Shown here in pieces: positions 45,103 to 53,395 of a stretch of DNA of 64,000 nucleotides. Under the pieces are notes generated by a model. It was not told the origin of the DNA and did not search any database. It saw only the letters and a list, made by a program, of their open reading frames with translations. The first letter of the stretch is position 1; each line of letters begins with the position of its first letter. Made by a program: the position numbers and the translations under genes. Source of the DNA: an uncultured Opitutales bacterium (GTDB taxonomy: Bacteria > Verrucomicrobiota > Verrucomicrobiia > Opitutales > Seribacteraceae). Location of the stretch: positions 43,991 through 107,990 of the forward strand of contig CALSMY010000004.1 in NCBI GenBank assembly GCA_943787575.1, given 5' to 3'.

Positions 45103-46038
45103 ATGGGACTATTTTCAAAATTTAAAAAAGGATTAAGCAAGGGGTCGGCTCTCCTACAGGGTGCCTTTGATCGGGTGTCCGGAAGAAGCTCGCTTTCTGA
45201 AGAGGATTTTCTCGATCTGGAAGAAGTTTTTTACGCCTGTGACTTTGGTCCAGAAACAACCGAAGAAATATTATCATCCATTCAAAAGGCATTTAAAAAG
45301 GACAAAGAATTTAAAGGGGATGACGCCCGCAAGGTTGCACGGGCCGTATTAGCTAAGGTCTTGGAACATTCTGAAGGGAGATTGAGTGAAACTTCTTCGA
45401 GTAAGCCAGAAGTTATATGCCTTATCGGAGTGAACGGTTCTGGAAAAACCACAACCTGTGCCAAGTTAGGCAACCGTTTTTCCGAGGCTGGAAAAAGCCT
45501 GACTCTGGGTGCATGTGATACTTTTCGTGCGGCCGCCACTGAGCAGTTGAAGTCATGGGCAAATCGGTTGGACCTGGAAATCGTTTCCGGTCACCACGGG
45601 GGTGACGCCGCAGCCGTGGCGTTTGACGCTTATTCATCGGCTCAGGCAAAAGGACGAGATTATTTATTGCTCGATACCGCGGGTCGACTGCATGTTAAGG
45701 ATCATTTGATGGAAGAACTAGCCAAGTTAAGGCGCGTTCTTCAAAACCGGGACCCCGAGTGTCCGCAACACTCTTGGCTTGTTGTAGACGGATCAACCGG
45801 TACTAATGGACTTTCTCAAGCGAAGTTATTCCACGAAAAATTTGGCCTTACCGGTTTAGTGGTTACCAAATTGGATGGAACTTCCAAGGGAGGTGCCCTG
45901 GTTTCAATCTATCGGGAATTAAAAATCCCAGTTTATTTTCTTGGGCTTGGAGAACAACCAGACGACCTGCAACCCTTCTCGATTGATGCCTACTTGGACT
46001 CCTTGCTTCCCGACCTTGTTGAAAGTGTTGAGCGCTAG
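45103..46038 (+). CDS. ftsY: signal recognition particle receptor FtsY
   Basis: SRP receptor GTPase that docks ribosome-Ffh complexes at the membrane; its partner is Ffh at 150. The 311-residue protein has a short NG-only build without the long acidic A domain of E. coli FtsY. Motifs are GVNGSGKTTT (about 109-118), CDTFRAAATEQL, LLDTAGR, TKLDGTSKGG and LGLGEQPDDL. The N-terminus MGLFSKFKKGL is amphipathic and would bind lipid. It starts 54 bases after the secreted protein and is followed by aroB after 14 bases. Confidence 0.95.
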   Translation: MGLFSKFKKGLSKGSALLQGAFDRVSGRSSLSEEDFLDLEEVFYACDFGPETTEEILSSIQKAFKKDKEFKGDDARKVARAVLAKVLEHSEGRLSETSSSKPEVICLIGVNGSGKTTTCAKLGNRFSEAGKSLTLGACDTFRAAATEQLKSWANRLDLEIVSGHHGGDAAAVAFDAYSSAQAKGRDYLLLDTAGRLHVKDHLMEELAKLRRVLQNRDPECPQHSWLVVDGSTGTNGLSQAKLFHEKFGLTGLVVTKLDGTSKGGALVSIYRELKIPVYFLGLGEQPDDLQPFSIDAYLDSLLPDLVESVER

Positions 46039-46052
46039 ATTGATTGAATAAG

Positions 46053-47156
46053 ATGAATTCTATGGAAAAGAGTTTAACCGTTAATTTGGGGTCGAGGAGT
46101 TACCCCATTGATATTGGAAGGAATTTGGCTGGAAAAATTGGTGAATTCATTCAGATGAATATTTCTGAAGGCCGAAAAGGAGTCGCTTTAGTGGATGAAA
46201 ATTTCAAAGCTGCCCAACCAGAATTTTGTAGAAATGTCCTCCATGCAATTCCATATCTCGTTGTGCCTTCGGGAGAAGGGAGTAAGTCAGTTGAACAATT
46301 GTCAAAAACTTGGGACTTTCTTGCCCAATCAAAAATTGATCGAAGTGGATTTCTTTTAGCCATTGGAGGAGGAGTAGTTGGAGACCTTGCCGGTTTTGCC
46401 GCGGCAAGTTTTCTTAGGGGTATTTCCTTTCATCAAGTTCCTACAACCCTTCTTGCCATGGTAGATAGTTCGGTTGGTGGAAAAACCGGGATTAACCTGA
46501 GTTCAGGTAAAAACCTTGTCGGTTCTTTTCATCAACCAGATTCTGTCGTGGTTGATTTAGATCTTCTAAAAACTCTGCCCAATCGAGAATTCTCTGCTGG
46601 GATGGGAGAGGTAATTAAGTATGGCATGCTAGGCGACAGCCAATTGTTTAACAGTTTGCTTGTTCGAAAAAGCCCGTTTTCTCCAAACTCTTCCGATTTG
46701 TGCGAACTTATTGAAAGATGTTGTGCTATCAAAGCAAAGATCGTGCAGTCTGACGAACGCGAGACTTCTGGTTTGGAGGGCGGAAGAGCTTTACTTAACC
46801 TTGGCCATACCTTTGCACATGCTATAGAAAAAGTTGCGGGCTATGGTTCTTATTTACACGGGGAGGCCGTGGCAATTGGACTTGTCTGTGCCTTGCGACT
46901 TTCCCAACTGGTCAATGGGGGTGAGGGTTTAAAGGAAGGTAGTTTATTGGAACTACTTGGTGTTTATAATTTGCCGGTCAAATTTAAAGAACCTTTAAAA
47001 TTGGACGATTTAGTCATGGCATTGGAGTCAGATAAAAAAGTGGACCGGGGGGTTCTCCGCTTTGTACTATTGCGTGAGGTCGGGGAAGCTTTTTGTAGCG
47101 ACGATGCCAGCAAGGATCAGATTGTAAATGTTTGGAAGTCAGTGGGGGCAAATTAA
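46053..47156 (+). CDS. aroB: 3-dehydroquinate synthase
   Basis: Second step of the shikimate pathway, converting DAHP to 3-dehydroquinate. NAD-binding GGGVVGDLAGFAAASFLRG, the substrate and zinc region VDSSVGGKTGINL, KNLVGSFHQPD, and the zinc ligands around NLGHTFAHAIE and LHGEAVAIGL are present. The ATG at 46053 gives MNSMEKSLTVN; ATG at 46062 (MEKSLTVN) is equally plausible, and an upstream TTG is less so. About 367 residues, a normal length. Confidence 0.94.
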   Translation: MNSMEKSLTVNLGSRSYPIDIGRNLAGKIGEFIQMNISEGRKGVALVDENFKAAQPEFCRNVLHAIPYLVVPSGEGSKSVEQLSKTWDFLAQSKIDRSGFLLAIGGGVVGDLAGFAAASFLRGISFHQVPTTLLAMVDSSVGGKTGINLSSGKNLVGSFHQPDSVVVDLDLLKTLPNREFSAGMGEVIKYGMLGDSQLFNSLLVRKSPFSPNSSDLCELIERCCAIKAKIVQSDERETSGLEGGRALLNLGHTFAHAIEKVAGYGSYLHGEAVAIGLVCALRLSQLVNGGEGLKEGSLLELLGVYNLPVKFKEPLKLDDLVMALESDKKVDRGVLRFVLLREVGEAFCSDDASKDQIVNVWKSVGAN

Positions 47157-47182
47157 TCAGTTTATCCTAATTAATTGAACTG

Positions 47183-47791
47183 ATGGTCGAGCAGGATCTG
47201 ATAGGTGCATACTTTGAGAGTAATGGATTTTTGGTGCGTCAAGCAACCATAGCAACTCTGGCTACCACCAAAAAAAAATTGAACCCATTGCCCGTTTTGG
47301 CGGTTATGAATCCGCGTGCAACAAGCAACGACCTGGCCTTAAATACCCGTTTATACTCCGCAGATTTGGCTAAGATACGATTTGCCTCTGTGGCCATATT
47401 GGGCTGGGGAAATAGCAGTTTTTCTCCAGCATCTCTTTCGAGTGATGCTCAATTGATCAAATATTTTAAGCAGGAAATAGATGAGTCCAGAATTAAGGAA
47501 TGTTTTTCGACCAAGTCCGAATGGAGCGATGCCGGTATTGGTGATTCTTTACGGATTCTTGTCGTTCCTGCCCTTCCATCTAGTATCGAACGGTTGACAA
47601 AATTATACCAAATGTTTGAAGGCTTGGAAGTAGATGGTGTGCTTACCTTGCGTTCAATTTTAGAAAATTTACTCAGGCAGTCCCAGCCTGCAAAGTCGTA
47701 TGAGGGAAGAGAAGTTCTACAATTACTGAGACTGGTTAAAGCTTATGGCTTGTCCAAAGATCCCCAATTAGAGATTTTTCAGGAAGATTAA
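47183..47791 (+). CDS. conserved hypothetical protein
   Basis: 202 residues, soluble, with no signal peptide. It opens DLIGAYFESNGFLVRQATIA and has LPVLAVMNPRATSNDLA and VVPALPSSIERLTKLYQMFE. The first part resembles restriction-endonuclease-like beta/alpha starts in which a protein reads a partner's C-terminus, but no PD-(D/E)xK is evident. I know no function. It lies between aroB and lpxA in the same direction, with short gaps, and may share their transcript. Confidence 0.6.
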   Translation: MVEQDLIGAYFESNGFLVRQATIATLATTKKKLNPLPVLAVMNPRATSNDLALNTRLYSADLAKIRFASVAILGWGNSSFSPASLSSDAQLIKYFKQEIDESRIKECFSTKSEWSDAGIGDSLRILVVPALPSSIERLTKLYQMFEGLEVDGVLTLRSILENLLRQSQPAKSYEGREVLQLLRLVKAYGLSKDPQLEIFQED

Positions 47792-47810
47792 TTTAAGTAA
47801 GATTTTAAAG

Positions 47811-48626
47811 GTGACGAATTCTCAAATCCATCCCACAGCTCTTGTAGAAGAGGGTGCCAGTATAGGTGCTCAGGTAAATGTCGGTGCCTATGCTATTATT
47901 GAAAATGGTGCCAGGATTGGAGATGCTTGCCATATCCACTCGCATGCCGTGATCAAAAAATACGCAGTACTTGGGCGGGGCGTGGAGGTCGGGCACTTTG
48001 CGGTGGTCGGTGGGGATCCCCAGCACCTGGGCTTTGATCGTTCCATTTCATCAAGCGTAGTTTTAGAAGATGATGTTCGCTTGGGCGAAGGAGTTACTAT
48101 TCACCGCTCCATTGAAAAAGGGGGTGAAACCAGGGTGGGGAAGAACTGCTTTCTTATGGGTTATTCTCATATTGCTCATGATTGCTTACTTGGTGAAAGG
48201 GTGGTACTTGCAAATGGGGCACTCCTTGGTGGCCATGTAAGCGTGGCTAAAGATGTTTTTATGGGAGGTGGCGCAGCGGTCCACCAATTTGTACGAATCG
48301 GACAGGGTGCTATGATCGGTGGATTGTCAGAAATATCGTTGGACATACCTCCCCAGGTCTTGGTCTCCGGTAGAAATTTAATTTCCGGGCTCAATCTTAT
48401 TGGAATGAAACGTCGAAAAATTCCCCAATCCGCAGTTTCTGAAATCAAAAATTGTTTTCGTGAGGTCATGGAGAATGGAAACTTAAAAAAAATAGCGAAG
48501 GAAATACTCAATAGGAAACCAACTCCATCCGGAGATGTAACTTTGGATTTTTTAAATTTCTTCCTCACGGGCAAACGCGGTTTTGCCAGGATTGCCAAGA
48601 ATAAATCATCTCAAGTGGATGGATGA
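47811..48626 (+). CDS. lpxA: acyl-ACP-UDP-N-acetylglucosamine O-acyltransferase
   Basis: First enzyme of lipid A synthesis, so the cell makes LPS. GTG start gives MTNSQIHPTALVEEGASIG. Hexapeptide repeats of the left-handed beta helix run through most of the 271 residues, with the catalytic His in SHIAHDCLLGERVVLANG and the GGDPQHLGFD insertion typical of LpxA. The C-terminal helical part begins GLNLIGMKRRKIPQ. lpxD, lpxC or fabZ, often adjacent, are not in the window. Confidence 0.93.
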   Translation: MTNSQIHPTALVEEGASIGAQVNVGAYAIIENGARIGDACHIHSHAVIKKYAVLGRGVEVGHFAVVGGDPQHLGFDRSISSSVVLEDDVRLGEGVTIHRSIEKGGETRVGKNCFLMGYSHIAHDCLLGERVVLANGALLGGHVSVAKDVFMGGGAAVHQFVRIGQGAMIGGLSEISLDIPPQVLVSGRNLISGLNLIGMKRRKIPQSAVSEIKNCFREVMENGNLKKIAKEILNRKPTPSGDVTLDFLNFFLTGKRGFARIAKNKSSQVDG

Positions 48627-48669
48627 AATTGCCATGACTATACAATAGGAGTATTGAATCATCATCGGT

Positions 48670-49029
48670 ATGCTTACAGAAGTTGATTATTTACAGGCCA
48701 ATGAAAAATTGGTTCGGCTTACTCCCAAAGCAGCCGAAAAGATATCTCAGCTAATTGATCGTGAAAATGCGGGAAATTATCTTCGCATTCGTATTACAGG
48801 AGGTGGGTGTAATGGACTTTCCTACAAGATGAAATTTGTAGAGGTTGGCAAAACGGGAGACTTATTTGTTCAGAGCCAAGGGTCAGGTATCCTAGTAGAT
48901 TCTAAGACTGCCCTTTATTTGCGTGGTACTACTTTGGATTACTCGGATCAACTGGTAGCGGGTGGATTTAAGTTTTCCAATCCTAATGCAAAAGCAAGTT
49001 GTAGCTGTGGTGAAAGCTTTAATCTCTAA
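48670..49029 (+). CDS. erpA: A-type iron-sulfur carrier (ErpA/IscA family)
   Basis: Delivers Fe-S clusters to apo-enzymes. The three conserved Cys are present: Cys in ITGGGCNGLSYKMKF, and CSC in the final KASCSCGESFNL. The rest, VRLTPKAAEKISQLI and LDYSDQLVAGGFKFSNPNA, is standard for the HesB/IscA family. 119 residues is normal. ErpA against IscA cannot be decided from sequence alone. No other isc or suf genes are near. Confidence 0.85.
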   Translation: MLTEVDYLQANEKLVRLTPKAAEKISQLIDRENAGNYLRIRITGGGCNGLSYKMKFVEVGKTGDLFVQSQGSGILVDSKTALYLRGTTLDYSDQLVAGGFKFSNPNAKASCSCGESFNL

Positions 49030-49136
49030 ATGTTTAATTTGTAATTAAATGTTGCAAAGGGGTTAACTAGATAGGATAGATTAGGCTATTATTTTTAAAT
49101 TTTTCTCAACCCTTATGCATAAATCAAACTAACCAC

Positions 49137-49796
49137 ATGGCTCCTTCACCACGTGGTAAAAATAATAAAAGGCGGTTTAACAACCGCAATTATATCCGAA
49201 AAAACGATAAGATCCGTGCTCGAGAGATACGCGTGATCGGGGCAGATGGTGAAATGCTGGGGGTTATGCCTCCAGAGGAAGCACTAAAAATTGCGAAAAG
49301 CCATGCTTTAGACTTAGTCGAGGTTGCCGCCAATGCCCAACCTCCAGTCTGTAGAATTCTTGAATTTGGTAAGTATAAATACGAACTTAGTAAGAATAAG
49401 AAGAACAAGGAGAAAGTTGCTAAGCGCGTCAAGGAAGCCAAGTTCAGGCCAAGGATTGAAGAGCACGATTATGTAACCAAGTTGCGAAGGTCTGAAAGGT
49501 TTTTACACCAAGGAAATAAATTAAAAGTTACCTTGATGTTTCGCGGTCGAGAGATGGAACATATCAATATAGGCATGGACGTTGTCCGTCGTGCGATCAA
49601 GGACTTGTCTGGAGTTGGTCGCCCAGATGACGAACCCAAATTAAACGGGCGTTTTATTATCGTTAGTCTTTCCCCACTTCCCCAGAACCAGCGTGTTTTA
49701 AAATACAACAGCGTTGAAGAAGCTGAAACTGAGGTTGAGGAGGAAGAAGACGAGGATGAAGCCGAAGAAACCGTTGAAGAGGTAACCGAGAGCTGA
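49137..49796 (+). CDS. infC: translation initiation factor IF-3
   Basis: Binds the 30S subunit and checks start codons. Motifs are NYIRKNDKIRAREIRVIGADGEMLGVM, ALDLVEVAANAQPPVCRILEFGKYKYE, and MFRGREMEHINIGMD in the C-terminal domain. It has an ATG start rather than the rare ATT used for autoregulation in E. coli. The last 25 residues are an unusual Glu/Asp-rich tail. rpmI and rplT, which normally follow infC, are absent; crcB follows instead. Confidence 0.94.
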   Translation: MAPSPRGKNNKRRFNNRNYIRKNDKIRAREIRVIGADGEMLGVMPPEEALKIAKSHALDLVEVAANAQPPVCRILEFGKYKYELSKNKKNKEKVAKRVKEAKFRPRIEEHDYVTKLRRSERFLHQGNKLKVTLMFRGREMEHINIGMDVVRRAIKDLSGVGRPDDEPKLNGRFIIVSLSPLPQNQRVLKYNSVEEAETEVEEEEDEDEAEETVEEVTES

Positions 49797-49818
49797 CGCT
49801 CCTGGACCCCGGTCGCAG

Positions 49819-50181
49819 ATGGGGATTAAATTTTTTCTACTGGTTGGATTAGGGGGAGCATTAGGTTCGATATTTCGTGCTTTAATCTCTCAGGCATTCA
49901 GCAATTATTCTCCAGTAGCAACAGTACTCGCAAATCTTGGCGGAGCCTTTCTAATTGGTTACCTAGTAAAATGGGGAGCTAATCATACTGGGGGAGAATT
50001 ATTCCGAGCCTTTTGGATTATTGGTATATGTGGTGGTTTTACCACTTTTTCAACTTTCGGACTAGACCTGTATGGATTGCTACAGAAAGGTTCATGGCTA
50101 CCAGCAACCAGCTATTTTTTGGCTAATTTTTGTGGCACTTTGATTTTTATTTGGTTGGGGTTTAGAACGGCAAATTTTTAG
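49819..50181 (+). CDS. crcB: fluoride-exporting channel CrcB (Fluc)
   Basis: Small four-helix membrane protein that forms a dimeric fluoride channel. 120 residues with GGALGSIFRALI, the signature VLANLGGAFLIGYL and ICGGFTTFSTFGLD. These are the conserved Asn and Phe/Thr residues of the pore. It starts 22 bases after infC, and that gap is too short for the crcB fluoride riboswitch, which is not present. Confidence 0.92.
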   Translation: MGIKFFLLVGLGGALGSIFRALISQAFSNYSPVATVLANLGGAFLIGYLVKWGANHTGGELFRAFWIIGICGGFTTFSTFGLDLYGLLQKGSWLPATSYFLANFCGTLIFIWLGFRTANF

Positions 50182-50198
50182 CTAAAGTTCCCGTATTG

Positions 50199-50218
50199 TA
50201 GAATTCCATATAATTCTA
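50199..50218. other. short inverted repeat after crcB
   Basis: TAGAATT and AATTCTA form a perfect seven-base inverted repeat around CCATAT, 17 bases after the crcB stop. No T tract follows. A second AT-rich imperfect hairpin (ATACTTA with TAAGTAT) follows near 50232-50268. Either could weakly end transcription before the next gene. Confidence 0.3.
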
Positions 50219-50282
50219 TCTCTGTAATGTAGATACTTATCTATTTCTTGCTCTAAGTAAGTATATTTGGAATATTAAAGCA

Positions 50283-51236
50283 GTGTATAAATTATACATA
50301 AGCCTTCTTTCTTTTATTGTTTTATCTTCATTTTCTTGGGGGGGAGTTGCTGGAAACCCATTTCTCAGACCAGGTTCCAACCGTCCGCCTCCCACTATTA
50401 GTCCTCCGCCCCCACCTCCTAAACCAATGATTGATCCGGCATTTGCAAAGGAAGTTGAATTTCGGGGATATTTTTTGCTCAAAGGCATTCCACATTTTTG
50501 TATTTTTAATAAAAAATCTAATTTTGGAGAGTGGATAAAACTTAGTGAAAAAACCTACGAAGAATATAAGGCACAATCCTTTGACCTTGAAAGTGAAACC
50601 TTGACCCTTGCATTTAATGGGCAGGATTTTACTTTGAGTTTAGAGCAATCTAAAGCTTCTCCCGTTAGTTCTCCAAAAGCATCTGGGTTACCCAAAATAA
50701 AACTACCTTCGAGTGTTTCGTCCACATCCAGTGGGAATCAAAAAGTGATGCCAGCCAAGCCTAAATCCGCACCGAAGTTGCCCGACTGGTTGGCCAATCG
50801 TGTATCTTCCCGGTCATCATCCAATAATCGGTCATCATCCAGCCTTCATCATTCAACCCTTCAACATCCACTTCATCTGGCATTAGGTCCTCCACTCCTA
50901 GCATGATGCCTTTTTCTCGGTCTCGGGGTACGACTTCTTCGACTACTGGAAGTGTTGGCAATTCAATAGGTTCGAGTATCCCGCCCCGCGTAGGAGGATC
51001 ATCAACGCCTTCGACTTATCAAAGACCGCAATTACCATCTTCATCGACTTCTCCTGCCCACTTCTCCCGGTAATTCCCCGGATTCATCCGGAGGAGAAGT
51101 TTCAGGGGATGAGCAAAATACTGATACTGGTTCAAATGAACAAACAGATTTAGAAGATCTTCCTCCACCCCCGCCCCCTCCTAACATTTTGCCCCCATCT
51201 CCGCCACCTGATATACTACCAAATCTGGATGAGTAG
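50283..51236 (+). CDS. secreted Pro/Ser-rich protein, interrupted by two frameshifts
   Basis: GTG start and signal peptide (YISLLSFIVLSSFSWGG), then a Pro run ISPPPPPPKP. Next comes a small beta domain, FRGYFLLKGIPHFCIFNKKSNFGEWIKL with SFDLESETLTLAFNGQDFTLSLE, similar to exported beta domains I associate with Verrucomicrobial secretion-type clusters. The first frame ends at 50906. Ser/Thr/Pro-rich sequence continues in frame 2 to about 51062 and again in the original frame to TAG at 51234-51236 (ending PPSPPPDILPNLDE). Corrected length is about 318 residues. The stop overlaps the next start by eight bases. Confidence 0.65.
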
Positions 51237-51654
51237 ATTAACTTTGGTAGTAACCCTAGCTTTGTTGACCGCGGGTTATCTCTTTTCGGATCAAAGAAGA
51301 ATTGGTAAGCGACATGATCTCTCATGGAACTCTTACTATCAATTAGGCACAAATTATGGAAATTACGCAGCATCTGAGAATTATCCAGACTTATCCGTAG
51401 TTGGTGCCCTGATTTCAGATAGTGGTGCCTTGGGTACAGCCACATTAATTGCCCCAAATTATGTAGTAACCGCTGCTCATGTGGTAAAAAATGATTATTA
51501 CGAAATCCCTCAGGCTGGGAATTGGAAATTTATAATGTATTATGATTTTGGCGATGCCACTTCTTCGAATGTTTATCAAGTTGAATCTCTTCGTTGTCCA
51601 CCCAGCTTGGACATCTCGACAAACCACTTCCAATCCTTTGGGGGACGGGGATGA
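51229..51654 (+). CDS. secreted trypsin-like serine protease, N-terminal part (frameshifted)
   Basis: Chymotrypsin-fold protease beginning with a signal peptide (SRLTLVVTLALLTAGYLFS). The catalytic His is in LIAPNYVVTAAHVV. The frame is lost around 51590-51600, where one extra base breaks the expected VVHPAW stretch; the rest of the enzyme continues in the next frame. Its ATG overlaps the end of the Pro/Ser-rich gene, so the two are translationally coupled. Confidence 0.8.
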   Translation: MSRLTLVVTLALLTAGYLFSDQRRIGKRHDLSWNSYYQLGTNYGNYAASENYPDLSVVGALISDSGALGTATLIAPNYVVTAAHVVKNDYYEIPQAGNWKFIMYYDFGDATSSNVYQVESLRCPPSLDISTNHFQSFGGRG

Positions 51655-52189
51655 ATTGGGAGTAGATTTAGCCTTAGCCCGATTGGCTCGACCCGTTACA
51701 GGGGTTTACCCTGCACGCCTGCCTAGTACTTCCGATGATCCCCTCGGCGAACGAGCGATCCTTGCTGGTTTTGGGACTTTAGTGGAGGGAGATACTGGAA
51801 GTGCAGATTCTTCTAATGAGCGTCGGGTGGGGGGAGAAAATATTATCGATCGGTCGGTCGCAAAAGTTTCAAAGGCAGGCGTGCCCGAGAGCCAGCGTGG
51901 GGGTCTTCTTGGGGTAGATTTTGATTCTTCGCAAAACCAACATAATAATCTGAGGAGTGGAATTAATATAGATTTGCTTGGTTCGGGTGATAGCCAAGCC
52001 ACACCCTTGTCTTTGGAAGCAAGCACTGCGGTCGGAGACAGTGGTGGACCTGCTTTTGTAAGGACTCAGGGAGCTTGGAGAGTCCATGGCGTAGTATCCT
52101 ATGGAACGACGGATTCTTCCTATGGAGATGTAACCGTGTATACCCGACTAGCTTCTCATGCAGATTGGTTGCAAGCAGCAATTGCCTGA
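51542..52189 (+). CDS. trypsin-like serine protease, catalytic C-terminal part (frameshifted)
   Basis: Continuation of the protease. The meaningful sequence begins at about 51590 with VVHPAWTSRQTTSNPL. The catalytic Asp is in ELGVDLALARLARPV and the catalytic Ser in TAVGDSGGPAFV, followed by HGVVSYG and VYTRLASHADWLQ, as in trypsins. All three residues of the triad are therefore encoded. The frame ends at 52189 but an aromatic-rich tail continues in the third frame. Confidence 0.82.
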   Translation: MILAMPLLRMFIKLNLFVVHPAWTSRQTTSNPLGDGDELGVDLALARLARPVTGVYPARLPSTSDDPLGERAILAGFGTLVEGDTGSADSSNERRVGGENIIDRSVAKVSKAGVPESQRGGLLGVDFDSSQNQHNNLRSGINIDLLGSGDSQATPLSLEASTAVGDSGGPAFVRTQGAWRVHGVVSYGTTDSSYGDVTVYTRLASHADWLQAAIA

Positions 52190-52520
52190 TTGGCCCGATT
52201 CAAGGCAACTTACTCAATCAAACTGGCTAGAAAATCCATGGTTGGGAATATTTTCCCCCGTTTCAAACGGATGGAATTATCATGTTCAGCTTGGATGGCT
52301 CTACATGCCCTCCACTAAGGGGAACTCCTTTTGGGCTTGGAGCTTAGCCCTAGATAAATGGATATGGTTATCCGACCAGGCTTATCCATTCGTTTATTGC
52401 TACGAACAGTCATCTTCTTTTTGGATGTATATTCTTTTAGAGTCTTCAAACGGCTCTCTTATTCGTGCTTATGATTATTCATCTGGAAACTGGGGCACTT
52501 ATTCGGGTGGGGGTGGCTAG
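52158..52520 (+). CDS. aromatic-rich C-terminal domain of the protease (frameshifted)
   Basis: Probable end of the protease gene in the third frame. The meaningful part from about 52190 reads NWLENPWLGIFSPVSNGWNYHVQLGWLYM, then FWAWSLALDKWIWLSDQAYPFVYCYEQSSSFWMYILLE and YDYSSGNWGTYSGGGG. Repeated Gly-Trp/Tyr units of this type occur at the C-terminal ends of many exported Verrucomicrobial proteins, as I recall, and may anchor or sort them. The upstream start codon is only an accident of the frame break. Confidence 0.65.
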   Translation: MQIGCKQQLPDWPDSRQLTQSNWLENPWLGIFSPVSNGWNYHVQLGWLYMPSTKGNSFWAWSLALDKWIWLSDQAYPFVYCYEQSSSFWMYILLESSNGSLIRAYDYSSGNWGTYSGGGG

Positions 52521-52584
52521 AGTTCCCACATTCTAAGCTTATACGGTCTCGCCATTTTGGCTCCATTAGCCTAAAAAAATTTTC

Positions 52585-53391
52585 ATGACGCCTTTTGTCT
52601 CACTCTTTACCCGTAGGGAACTACTTTGGCAGTTTTTGGTTCGCAATATCAAATCGCGCCATAGGGGGAGTATCCTTGGGGCGTTTTGGTTATTGGCCAA
52701 CCCCTTGCTCATGCTTGGCCTTTATGTATTTGCCTTTGGAGTAGTCTTTGGGGGTCGCTTTACCGAATCTCCGGATGAGTCCACTATTGATTATGCGCTT
52801 GGAGTTTTCTTGGGCTTAAATGTGTTGAGCTTAGTTTCTGGAATTATTGGTTCTTCTCCCAGTATTATTGTCAGCCAGCCAAATTTTGTAAAAAAAGTCG
52901 TTTTCCCGCTGGAGATTTTGCCAGCTGCAGCGATGGGAGCTTTGGCTTATGACCTTTTGATTAGTTTTGTTCTCTGCCTGATTGGAGTATTTGCGGTCGG
53001 ACCTGGATTATCAATTTCCTGCTTATATGCCCCCATTATTTTATTCCCCGTATTTTTTATTGCTTTGGGATTGGCCTGGTTCTTTTCCGCACTCGGTGTA
53101 TTTATTAGAGATGTTGGACAGATCGGGTCTTTTTTAGGCCTTGCTTTGCTCTATGCTAGTGGAGTCTTTTATTCAGCGGCCAAGGCGGAAGAAACCGCCC
53201 CAGCAATTTGGACTTTTTTACAATGGAATCCACTTCTCCGTATTATTGATTCCTTAAGGCAGGTGATTTTGTGGGGTGGGCAACCGGATTGGGCTGGTAT
53301 TGCTTATGCCTGGATTTTTGGACTGGTTGTTTTACTATTTGGTGCTTGGTTTTTCAATCGTTTACGACCCGCCTTCGCTGACGTTTTATAG
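52585..53391 (+). CDS. ABC-2-type polysaccharide export permease (Wzm/TagG-like)
   Basis: 268 residues with six hydrophobic segments. The N-terminal amphipathic RRELLWQFLVRNIKSRHRGSILGAFWLLANPLLM is the family signature, and FVKKVVFPLEILPAA, ALGVFIRDVGQIGSFL and NPLLRIIDSLRQVIL follow. These permeases export O-antigen or teichoic-acid precursors with an ATPase encoded next door (Wzt/TagH). No such ATPase is present; the downstream gene is on the other strand. The ATPase may be elsewhere. Confidence 0.88.
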   Translation: MTPFVSLFTRRELLWQFLVRNIKSRHRGSILGAFWLLANPLLMLGLYVFAFGVVFGGRFTESPDESTIDYALGVFLGLNVLSLVSGIIGSSPSIIVSQPNFVKKVVFPLEILPAAAMGALAYDLLISFVLCLIGVFAVGPGLSISCLYAPIILFPVFFIALGLAWFFSALGVFIRDVGQIGSFLGLALLYASGVFYSAAKAEETAPAIWTFLQWNPLLRIIDSLRQVILWGGQPDWAGIAYAWIFGLVVLLFGAWFFNRLRPAFADVL

Positions 53392-53395
53392 CTTC

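Noticed and set aside
49797..49818. Fluoride (crcB) riboswitch
   Set aside because: Only 22 bases separate infC and crcB, far too short for the aptamer, and no conserved core is seen.
50232..50268. Intrinsic terminator after crcB
   Set aside because: The stem is short, AT-rich and has a long loop, with only a weak T run, so it is listed only as a note.
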